Of a stretch of DNA of 64,000 bases, positions 57,085 through 64,000 are shown piece by piece. The position numbers and the translations under genes were made by a program. Source of the DNA: Polyangium sp. y55x31 (GTDB lineage: Bacteria > Myxococcota_A > Polyangia > Polyangiales > Polyangiaceae); the NCBI RefSeq assembly GCF_029946505.1, contig NZ_JARZHG010000027.1, forward strand, positions 1 through 64,000. The letters are read 5' to 3'. Each line of letters begins with the position of its first letter. The first letter of the stretch is position 1. The notes beneath the pieces are model-generated. The model saw only the letters and a program-made list of their open reading frames with translations, did not search any database and had not been told where the DNA came from.

Positions 57085-58812
57085 CTAGAGCACGTCGAAC
57101 GGATACGCGCCGTCGATGTAGGCGCGCCCGGCGATGGCCTTGCGCAGCTCGTCGTCGTTGCGCGCGAAGTCCGAGACGTTCTGCCGCAGGCGCTTGTGGG
57201 CCATGTTCAGGTAGAGCGAGCAGAGATCGATCTCGCGCCGCGCTCCGTCCTCGCCGCGCCGCTCGATCGCGCGCGTCGTGCGCGTGAGACACGCGGCCAC
57301 GGCGAAGAGGTCCATCACCATGTCGGCGATGCGGAGCTGCGTGAACTGCATCTCGGCGATGTCGCGGCCGTGCTTGCGCAGCACGTTCTCGGCCTGCACG
57401 GCGAGCTCGGAGACGTACTCCTCGAAGATCACGGCCTCGCGCCCGAGCAGCGGGTGCACGCGCGTCATGCGCTCTCTGCCGAGCGCGGCGCGCGCCTTGC
57501 GGAGCGCGAAATCGCTGAGCAGGCCGAAGCCCTTGATGGGCTCGCGCATGGCCTTCGCGACCTCGGCGAGCGCCTTGCCCGGCGCGGCCATGCCCGAGAG
57601 CGCGATGAAACAGCGGAGGATCTCGTTCGTGCCCTCGAAGATGAGGTTCACCCGCGAGTCACGCAGGATCCGCTCGTACGGGTACTCCTGCATGTAGCCG
57701 ATGCCGGCCGCGATCTGGAGCGTCTCGTTGACCACGCTCCAGAGCGTCTCGGAGCCCTTCACCTTGCAGATCGCGCTCTCCAGCGAGTAGTCGGCGATCT
57801 TCGAGTCGACGAGGCCCGCCGTGAGGTACGTCATCGATTCGAGCGCGTACGTCTCGGCGAGCATGCGCGCGATCTTGTCCTTGATGAGGCCGAAGTCGCC
57901 GATGTTGCGGCCGAAGGCGCGCCTCTCCTCGACGCGCGCGATCGCCAGCCGGAGCAGCGTCTTGCACACGCCGACGCAGCCCGAGGCGAGGCCGAGGCGC
58001 CCCGAGTTCAGGACCTCCATCGCGACCTTGAAGCCCTTGCCCACGTCGCCGACGACGTTCTCGCGGGGCACGCGCACGTTCTCCAGGAAGATCTCGGTCG
58101 TCGAGGAGCCGCGGATGCCGAGCTTGTGCTCGTTCGGTCCGCTCGTGACGCCCATGCCGCGCTCCACGATGAACGCGGTGATCTTCGGCTTCGAGCCCTC
58201 TTCGAGCGCGCTCGTGCGAGCGAAGACGGTGAACACGTCCGCGAAGCCGCCGTTCGTGATCCAGATCTTCGAGCCGTTCAGCACGTACGCCGCGCCGCCG
58301 TCGACCACCTCCGCGCGTGTCTTGATCGCCGCGGCGTCGGAGCCCGCGGAGGGCTCGGTGAGCGCGAAGGCCGCGACCGACTCGCCCGTCGCGAGCTTCG
58401 GCAAATACCGCCGCTTCTGCTCGGGCGTGCCGAAGAGCAGGAGCGACTTGTAGCCGATCGACTGGTGCGCCCCGAGCGTGACCGCGATCGACGCATCCAT
58501 GCCGCCGATCTCCTGCATCACGCGAACGTAGGCCGCGGTGGAGAGGCCGATGCCGCCGTACTCGGTCGGGATCTGCAGTCCGAACAGGCCGAGCGAGCGG
58601 AGGCCGTCCATGACCTCCTTCGGGATCTCCTGCTCGCGATCGATCTTCGCGCTGTCGACGTTCGCCGCGAAGAACCGGCGCACGCTGTCGAGGATGATCG
58701 ACGTGCTTTGCCGCTCCTCGGAGGTCATCTCCGGGTACGGGAAGATCATGTCCTCGGCGATCACGCCGTGGAAGAGCGCCTTCGTGAAGCTTTGCTCGAT
58801 CAGCGGGGGCAC
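57085..58812 (-). CDS. Acyl-CoA dehydrogenase, VLCAD/ACAD9-like
   Basis: A 575-residue long-form acyl-CoA dehydrogenase with an extra C-terminal helical domain (about 430-575), as in VLCAD and ACAD9. All core motifs are in one chain: FALTEPSAGSDA, KIWITNGGFAD, RRAFGRNIGDF, and the catalytic Glu in LIFEGTNEIL. It should oxidise long-chain acyl-CoAs as a self-sufficient enzyme, in contrast to the split pair at 1898-4367. No electron-transfer flavoprotein genes are in the window. Confidence 0.93.
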   Translation of the reverse strand: MPPLIEQSFTKALFHGVIAEDMIFPYPEMTSEERQSTSIILDSVRRFFAANVDSAKIDREQEIPKEVMDGLRSLGLFGLQIPTEYGGIGLSTAAYVRVMQEIGGMDASIAVTLGAHQSIGYKSLLLFGTPEQKRRYLPKLATGESVAAFALTEPSAGSDAAAIKTRAEVVDGGAAYVLNGSKIWITNGGFADVFTVFARTSALEEGSKPKITAFIVERGMGVTSGPNEHKLGIRGSSTTEIFLENVRVPRENVVGDVGKGFKVAMEVLNSGRLGLASGCVGVCKTLLRLAIARVEERRAFGRNIGDFGLIKDKIARMLAETYALESMTYLTAGLVDSKIADYSLESAICKVKGSETLWSVVNETLQIAAGIGYMQEYPYERILRDSRVNLIFEGTNEILRCFIALSGMAAPGKALAEVAKAMREPIKGFGLLSDFALRKARAALGRERMTRVHPLLGREAVIFEEYVSELAVQAENVLRKHGRDIAEMQFTQLRIADMVMDLFAVAACLTRTTRAIERRGEDGARREIDLCSLYLNMAHKRLRQNVSDFARNDDELRKAIAGRAYIDGAYPFDVL

Positions 58813-58852
58813 TTGCTCCTTGTAGCAAGTTTTCCCGCGAGGATCGCCGCCT

Positions 58853-60640
58853 CTAGCTCGCGGATTCCTCGGTCGTCGGAGGCTTGCCCTCGATCTTCGG
58901 CTCGGTCGATTTCGGGCCGTCCTTCGAGCTCTTGGGCTCGGGCAGCTCGGCGGGCGAGTGCACGATCGGGGTCGTCGTCGCCGCCGGCGGCGGCGCGCCG
59001 TGCACGATGGGCGTCTTCTCGGCCTCCTGCTTCTGGCTGTCGCGTTGCCACGGGTACTTGATGCGGCCGTGGTAGAGGTTCACGAGCGTCGTCGCCATGC
59101 GCGTCGTGATGATGCGCAGATCTTCCAGCGTGAGGCCCGACTCGTCGAGCTGCCCGCTCGAGAGCTTCGTGAAGATGACGCGCTGGATCATCTCCTCGAA
59201 CTTCTTCTGCTCGGGCGGCCAGATCGTGCGGCTCGCGGCCTCGATGGAGTCGACGAGCATGAGGATCGCCGTCTCCTTCGTCTGCGGCTTCATGCCCGGG
59301 TAGCGGAAATACTCCTGCGTCAGGCCGCGCGGGTTTCCCTGCTCCTTGCACTTGTGCCAGAAGAACTCGACGACCTGCGTGCCGTGGTGCGTGTAGGCGA
59401 ACTCGACGACGGGCTCGGGGATGCGGCCGTCGCGCAGGATCTTCGTGCCCATCACGACGTGCGCCATGATCGCGTCGGCCGAGACCTCGGGGTCGAGCTC
59501 CTCGTGCGGCGATTTCTCGCCGTGCGCGAGGTTCTCCACGAAGTACTTGGGCTGCACGGTCTTGCCGAGGTCGTGGTAGTAGGCGCCGACGCGCGTGAGC
59601 AGCGCGTCCGCGCCGATCGCGCTCGCCGCGGCCTCGGCGAGGTTCGCCATCGCGCGCGCGTGCTCCCAGCTCCCCGGCGCCTCGGCCGACATCTTCCGCA
59701 GGAGCGGCTGTTCGAGGTCCGTGAGATCGATCAGCTTTTCCCGAGAAACATGGCCCATCGCGCGCTCGGCCGGGTCGCGCAGCGCGCGCGCCAAAATGCC
59801 CGCGAGCATGCCGCCGCCGATGCAGCCGAGCACGTTCGAGCTCGTGCCGCGGAAGATGTCGGCGAGGATGTTGAAGCGGCCCTCGTAGACGACGGTGAGC
59901 GCGACGAACACGACCGCGCCCGAGAGGCCCGCGAGCGTGCCCGCGACGAGCATCTGCCGCGCGTGCTTGCGATCGAAGAAGAAGAGCGTCGCGGCGACGC
60001 CCCGCACGAGCAGCACCGACAGGAGGAGGTTGTCGAAGCGCAGGAGTGAGGCCGCGACGAACGCGACGGCGAGGTCGACGAGGAAGGCCGTGCGCCTGTC
60101 GAAGGCGTGCGCGACCCAGAGCGGCAGCGCCGCCATCGGCACCCAGAACTCGGGTAACGCCGTGAAGAGGAGCATGCCCTTGGCGAGCGCGACGCTGCCC
60201 GCCATGAGGCTGAGCAGGCCGATCTGCGCGCGCAGGAGCCGCACGCGGTTCTGCCCGAAGCGCCGCAGGTACGCGGTGAGCATGAGGCAGACGATGAAAT
60301 GGATGACGAACACCGAGACGAGCCGCGCCGTGGCCGGCGGCCTGCGCGTCGATTCGTAGGCGAAGGCGGCGCGGTGCTCGTCGTTGTCCTCCTGGAGGAG
60401 GGTGCCGCGCGGCACGATCACGCGGGCGTGCTCGTACGCGAGGCGGCCCGTGCGGGCGTCGCGGACGATCCGCGGACCGTACGGAATACGGAGCGTGACC
60501 GGCGCCGTCTCTCCGAGGCGCGGCGCCATGGAGGGCAGGTACAGCTCGAAGGTCCCGATGGCCGTGAACAGTGCTGCGAAAATCAGGCTCAGCACGAGGC
60601 CGGCCGTCGCCCCTGCTCGAACACGCGTGGCTAGCATCAT
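58853..60640 (-). CDS. pgpH: Membrane HD-domain c-di-AMP phosphodiesterase
   Basis: A 595-residue membrane protein. It has an N-terminal membrane helix, a short extracytoplasmic part, about six further helices (106-286), then a cytosolic HD domain: His327 in WEHARAM, His356-Asp357 in YYHDLGKT, His418-His419 in YTHHGTQ and Asp464 in LVDSIEAA. This is the 7TMR-HD/PgpH family that cuts cyclic-di-AMP to pApA. The first extracellular domain is shorter than in Listeria PgpH. Start ATGs at 60640/60637 directly precede the first helix. It diverges from folP-cdaA-cdaR, which encode synthesis of the same signal. Confidence 0.88.
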   Translation of the reverse strand: MMLATRVRAGATAGLVLSLIFAALFTAIGTFELYLPSMAPRLGETAPVTLRIPYGPRIVRDARTGRLAYEHARVIVPRGTLLQEDNDEHRAAFAYESTRRPPATARLVSVFVIHFIVCLMLTAYLRRFGQNRVRLLRAQIGLLSLMAGSVALAKGMLLFTALPEFWVPMAALPLWVAHAFDRRTAFLVDLAVAFVAASLLRFDNLLLSVLLVRGVAATLFFFDRKHARQMLVAGTLAGLSGAVVFVALTVVYEGRFNILADIFRGTSSNVLGCIGGGMLAGILARALRDPAERAMGHVSREKLIDLTDLEQPLLRKMSAEAPGSWEHARAMANLAEAAASAIGADALLTRVGAYYHDLGKTVQPKYFVENLAHGEKSPHEELDPEVSADAIMAHVVMGTKILRDGRIPEPVVEFAYTHHGTQVVEFFWHKCKEQGNPRGLTQEYFRYPGMKPQTKETAILMLVDSIEAASRTIWPPEQKKFEEMIQRVIFTKLSSGQLDESGLTLEDLRIITTRMATTLVNLYHGRIKYPWQRDSQKQEAEKTPIVHGAPPPAATTTPIVHSPAELPEPKSSKDGPKSTEPKIEGKPPTTEESAS

Positions 60641-60905
60641 TCGCTCGGGCCGCGGCGTGGCCTCGGCCGAATGCGGCCCGAGACGCCTCGGACACGCGGA
60701 TCGGCCGACCGTAGCAGGCATTTCGCCGCGCGTCAGGGAGATCGCACGTGTCGCGCCAGACGAAGATCGCAAACCCACCGGACGCGCCCGCACGGCGCTC
60801 GTCCCGCCCCCGAAAAAGTCCAAGGATTTCGCGGATGGATCGTGGCGTTTTTGCCGCACACCGTCGAAGATTGCCGGCCGGCTCGGAACTTGCTACGCAC
60901 ACACA

Positions 60906-61778
60906 ATGTCGTCCCCGCTCCGCGCGCTTCTTTCGAGCCGACGGGGCGCGCTCGTCATGGGGGTTTGTAATCGGACCCCGGACTCTTTTTCGGATGGGGG
61001 ACGATTCCTGGATGATGCGGCAGCCGTTGCGCATGTGCGGGGGCTCGTGATCGAAGGAGCGCACATCCTCGACATCGGCGCCGAGTCGACGCGGCCGGGT
61101 TCCTCTCCGATCGACGCGGCCGAGCAGATCCAGCGCATCGGCGGGCTCATCCGCGCGAGCGTGGAGCTCGGCGTAGTGGTCTCGATCGACACGACGTTGC
61201 CCGACGTCGCCGCGTGGGCCCTCGGCGAAGGCGCGCGGATCGTGAACACGGTCTCGCTCGAACCGGCGGCCGAGCTCGGCGCGCTTTGTGCACACTTCGG
61301 CGCTTCGCTCGTCCTCATGCATTGCCGCGGATCGATGACCGAGATGCGCGGCTTCTCGATGTACGACGACGCGGCCTACGGGGACGTCGTCGCCGACGTC
61401 GCCCGCGAGTGGACCGAAGCGGCCGAGCGGGCGCTCGCGAAGGGCTTGCCGCGCGAGGACCTCGTGCTCGATCCGGGGCTCGGGTTCGCGAAGAACGCGC
61501 GGCACTCGATCGCGCTCTGCGCGCGGCTCGACGAGCTCGCGAAGCTCGGCTTCCCGGTGCTCGTGGGTCCGAGCCGAAAGTCGTTCGTCGCGCGCGCGGC
61601 GACGCCGGACGCGAGCGTGATCGCGCCGCCGGGAGAGCGGCTCGGCGGGACGATCGCCGCGGTGCTCGCGTGCGTGGCGCGCGGCGCGGCCATCGTGCGG
61701 GTGCACGACGTGAAAGAGGTGGTGCAAGCGCTCGCGGTCGCGGCGGCGATCGACGCGGGCCGGGGAGGGGACGCCTGA
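60906..61778 (+). CDS. folP: Dihydropteroate synthase
   Basis: Joins p-aminobenzoate to hydroxymethyl-dihydropterin diphosphate in folate synthesis. The 290-residue enzyme has VMGVCNRTPDSFSDGG (usual MGILNVTPDSFSDGG, so the Val is Arg), DIGAESTRPGS, the SIDTTLPDVA segment, and VGPSRKSF near the end. The start ATG lies at 60906, 265 bases from divergent pgpH. It is followed by cdaA after 3 bases, the folP-cdaA arrangement seen in other deltaproteobacterial-type genomes. Confidence 0.95.
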   Translation: MSSPLRALLSSRRGALVMGVCNRTPDSFSDGGRFLDDAAAVAHVRGLVIEGAHILDIGAESTRPGSSPIDAAEQIQRIGGLIRASVELGVVVSIDTTLPDVAAWALGEGARIVNTVSLEPAAELGALCAHFGASLVLMHCRGSMTEMRGFSMYDDAAYGDVVADVAREWTEAAERALAKGLPREDLVLDPGLGFAKNARHSIALCARLDELAKLGFPVLVGPSRKSFVARAATPDASVIAPPGERLGGTIAAVLACVARGAAIVRVHDVKEVVQALAVAAAIDAGRGGDA

Positions 61779-61781
61779 GCC

Positions 61782-63101
61782 ATGCTCGACGGCCTGCTTC
61801 GCCTCTTCGCCCCGCGCCCGTTCCTGCAGGTCCTGCGGGATCTCGTCGACATCTTCATCGTCACGTACGTCATCTACCGCGCGCTGCTCGTGATGCGCGG
61901 GACGCGCGCGATGCAGATGGGCATCGGGCTCTGCATCGTCTTTCTGCTCTACCTCGCGGCGAAGACGTTCGAGCTCGCCACGCTCCTGCACCTGCTCTCG
62001 TGGCTGCTCTCGTCGATCATCCTGATCGTCGTCGTCGTCTTCCAGAACGACATCCGCCGCGCGCTGATCCGCATGGGATCGAAGGCGTGGCTCGCCGGCG
62101 GGCGCGAGCAGCAGTCGCGCGTGATCGACGAGGTCGTGGCGGCGGCGACCGAGCTCGCGCGCCATCGCATGGGCGCGATCATCGCCTTCGAGCAGGACGC
62201 GAACGTGCTCGAGTTCTGCAAGAGCGAGGGCATCGCCCTCGACTCGGTCGTGACGCGCGAGCTGCTCGTCAGCCTCTTCGTGCCGGAGTCGGTGAACAAG
62301 CTGCACGACGGCGCGGTCTTGATCCGCGATCTGAAGATCGCGCGCGCCGGCGTGTTCTTCCCGATGCCCGAGACGAAGGTGCTCGACGCGAGCCTCGGTT
62401 CGCGCCACCGCGCCGCGCTCGGCATCACGGAGGAGACCGACGCGGTCGTCGTCGTCGTGAGCGAGGAGCGCGGGACGATCAGCTTCTGCTTCAGCGGCAA
62501 CATCGTCTCGAACCTCGACGGTCAGTCGCTCCGGCATGCGCTGCTCGGCCTCTTCGGGCGATCGTCGCGCAAGAAGCAGAAGGCCGCCGCCGCGCGCAAG
62601 CCGCCGTCCGCGTCGACGCCGGCTCCGCCGCAGCCCGTGCGCACGCCTCCGATCCCGGCGCCGGCGCCGCCCGTGCGCGCGTCGATCCCGACACCTCCCT
62701 CGGTCGGCGCGACGCCGATGCCCGGCGCTCCGGGCACGCCCACGTCGCGCATGCCGCAGAGCGCGGCCCTGCCGATGCGACCGGCCACGACCACGGAGAT
62801 GCCGCCGGTCTCGGTCGCGGCGCCGACCTTGCGGCCGAACACGTTCGTGCCCTCGGCGACCGTACCGCCGCCCCCGCCGTCCTCGGACCCCGCGCCCACG
62901 GCCGCGGCCACGATGCCGCCGCCCGGCGTGGTCCCTGCGGCGCCGCAAGCCGCGACGCCGCCGAGCACGCCGCCGAGCACGCCTCCGAGTACGCCTCCGA
63001 GTACGCCCCCCGGCCCGCCTTCGAGCGCGCCGCCGGGCACGCAGCCCACCGCGCGCGCTGGCGAAGGCGCCGGCAGCCCCAGCCACGGTGACGACTCATG
63101 A
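61782..63101 (+). CDS. cdaA: Diadenylate cyclase with a long Pro-rich tail
   Basis: Makes cyclic-di-AMP from two ATP. The 439-residue protein has three N-terminal membrane helices (about 20-37, 44-60, 66-86) and the DAC domain with KLHDGAV (DGA 176-178) and SRHRAALG (RHR 208-210), both catalytic. Unusually, residues 262-439 form a Pro/Ala/Ser/Thr-rich tail with an STPP repeat run (four or more units) that is absent from Bacillus CdaA. The stop overlaps the cdaR start (ATGA). Confidence 0.93.
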   Translation: MLDGLLRLFAPRPFLQVLRDLVDIFIVTYVIYRALLVMRGTRAMQMGIGLCIVFLLYLAAKTFELATLLHLLSWLLSSIILIVVVVFQNDIRRALIRMGSKAWLAGGREQQSRVIDEVVAAATELARHRMGAIIAFEQDANVLEFCKSEGIALDSVVTRELLVSLFVPESVNKLHDGAVLIRDLKIARAGVFFPMPETKVLDASLGSRHRAALGITEETDAVVVVVSEERGTISFCFSGNIVSNLDGQSLRHALLGLFGRSSRKKQKAAAARKPPSASTPAPPQPVRTPPIPAPAPPVRASIPTPPSVGATPMPGAPGTPTSRMPQSAALPMRPATTTEMPPVSVAAPTLRPNTFVPSATVPPPPPSSDPAPTAAATMPPPGVVPAAPQAATPPSTPPSTPPSTPPSTPPGPPSSAPPGTQPTARAGEGAGSPSHGDDS

Positions 63102-64000
63102 CGGCCAAGGACGGGCTTCGGGAGAACATCCGCGCGGCGTTGCTCGACAACATCGGGCTGAAGGTCCTGTCGCTCCTCTGCGCGCTCGGCATCTACGCGT
63201 TCATCCACGGCGCCGAGAACGCGCAGCGCACGTTCTCGGTCAGCGTCGTGACGATCATGCCGCCGGAGAGCGCGAACCGGCAGCTCATGACGCAGATCCC
63301 GAACGAGGTGAAGGTCACGCTGCGCGGCTCGCGCACGCAGCTCGACGATCTGCGCAGCGACGATCTCGGCACGCTCCAGCTCAACCTGCGCAGCGGGCGC
63401 GAGACGAACCTCGACCTCAAGCCGAGCATGTTCCGCGTGCCCACGGGCGTTCAGATCGAAGAGGTGCAGCCGCCGTCGATCGAGCTGCGCTGGGACGACG
63501 TGGTCGAGCGCGAGATCCCGGTGCAGATCGCGCGCACCGGTGATCCCGCGCCGACGTTCGCGGTGAAGGGCGTGATCGGCTCCGAGCCGAAGGCCGTGCA
63601 GGCGCGTGGCCCTCGCTCGATCGTGGACGTCATGCAGTACGCGCGCGCGGCGCCGTTCGACGTGACGGGTTTGACCGAGGGCGTCTACCGTCGGCCGCTG
63701 CCGCTCGACAAGCCGCCGAAGCTCGTGAACTACGATGTCGAGAGCGTGATCGCGACGGTCGAGATCGCGCGTGAGCTCGCGAAGAAGGAGTTCGCGAACC
63801 TGCGCGTGGAGGTCGTGGGCCTGCCGCGCGCCGTGACGTCGCCGCCGACGGTGAAGGTGCGCCTCGTCGGATCGAACGAGGACGTGAACGCGGTCTCGCC
63901 CGAGTCGCTCGTGCCGCGCGTGGAGCCGAAGAACTCGGGCGCGGACATGAGCAAGCCGGGCAGCGTGTACCTCGACGTGCTGCTCGAGGTGCCGCACGTG
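63098..64000 (+). CDS. cdaR: CdaR-like YbbR-domain regulator of CdaA (partial)
   Basis: The visible 301 residues start MTAKDGLRENIRAALLDN, have one membrane helix (about 22-38, LKVLSLLCALGIYAF), and then repeated YbbR domains outside the membrane (VTLRGSRTQLDDLR, VQARGPRSIVDVM, VKVRLVGSNEDVN). YbbR/CdaR proteins bind and regulate CdaA. The coupled ATGA start directly after cdaA supports the same role. The gene runs off the window end, so its C-terminus and any following glmM cannot be seen. Confidence 0.9.
   Translation, partial: MTAKDGLRENIRAALLDNIGLKVLSLLCALGIYAFIHGAENAQRTFSVSVVTIMPPESANRQLMTQIPNEVKVTLRGSRTQLDDLRSDDLGTLQLNLRSGRETNLDLKPSMFRVPTGVQIEEVQPPSIELRWDDVVEREIPVQIARTGDPAPTFAVKGVIGSEPKAVQARGPRSIVDVMQYARAAPFDVTGLTEGVYRRPLPLDKPPKLVNYDVESVIATVEIARELAKKEFANLRVEVVGLPRAVTSPPTVKVRLVGSNEDVNAVSPESLVPRVEPKNSGADMSKPGSVYLDVLLEVPHV

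Noticed and set aside
62955-63015. Tandem 12-bp repeats as a possible CRISPR or VNTR array
   Set aside because: They are uninterrupted codon repeats for STPP inside the cdaA reading frame, with no spacers. They are reported as a protein feature instead.
58800-63086. A 1,428-codon open frame on the minus strand across folP and cdaA
   Set aside because: It is Arg/Ala-rich throughout, has no domain or signal, and lies antisense to well-conserved folP and cdaA. Very high G+C suppresses stops in this frame.

Overview
The window is about 70% G+C, almost fully coding, and carries genes typical of a large-genome myxobacterium, most likely of the Polyangium/Sorangium type. That placement is inferred from the gene content: four Hanks-type Ser/Thr kinase-like proteins (three with periplasmic tails), PEGA and TPR proteins, an SBBP beta-propeller lipoprotein, many Gly/Ser-rich lipoproteins, an MbnP/MbnH pair and a P450. 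There is no rRNA, prophage, insertion sequence or CRISPR array. The chromosomal housekeeping genes scattered through it (rplM-rpsI, guaB, nadA, miaA, purN, truA, rsmD, folP, two serine tRNAs) argue for core chromosome rather than an island.

Layout. 1-7 kb: the end of a Pro-rich protein, a STAS-like protein, rplM-rpsI with a recognisable promoter and terminator, a tandem pair of complementary acyl-CoA dehydrogenases, two serine tRNAs, an outer-membrane-like protein, and guaB. 7-14 kb: a three-gene operon of membrane Ser/Thr kinase, TPR/PEGA protein and beta-propeller lipoprotein, then convergent selD and an ABC1-family kinase. 14-26 kb: an unknown protein, an isochorismatase-type hydrolase, a prolyl oligopeptidase with an acetyltransferase, a translationally coupled set of two GST-kappa-like proteins plus an acyltransferase followed by nadA, a response regulator, a deoxynucleoside kinase, envelope proteins and a GCS2-type ligase.

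26-41 kb: a lipoprotein with three DsbA-like domains, an MbnP-MbnH-lipoprotein operon (predicted copper binding through a modified tryptophan), a GT-C glycosyltransferase, a cytosolic-carboxypeptidase-like M14 enzyme, miaA, a PAP2 phosphatase, a P450 and a second STAS-like protein related to the first. 41-54 kb: short lipoproteins, a soluble kinase, purN, an FAD oxidoreductase, a PEGA protein, rsmD, truA, an HtrA protease, and a convergent kinase/pseudokinase pair. The gap between htrA and the kinase is filled by a 126-bp near-palindrome. 54-64 kb: a DUF1343 hydrolase, an acetyltransferase, a VLCAD-like dehydrogenase, and a cyclic-di-AMP locus in which a PgpH-type phosphodiesterase diverges from folP-cdaA-cdaR.

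The most interesting points are the acyl-CoA dehydrogenase pair in which each protein lacks exactly the motifs the other keeps, the kinase/pseudokinase tandem, the MbnPH operon with its coupled third gene, the triple-DsbA lipoprotein, the clustered synthesis and breakdown genes for c-di-AMP with an unusual Pro-rich tail on CdaA, and the 126-bp palindrome.
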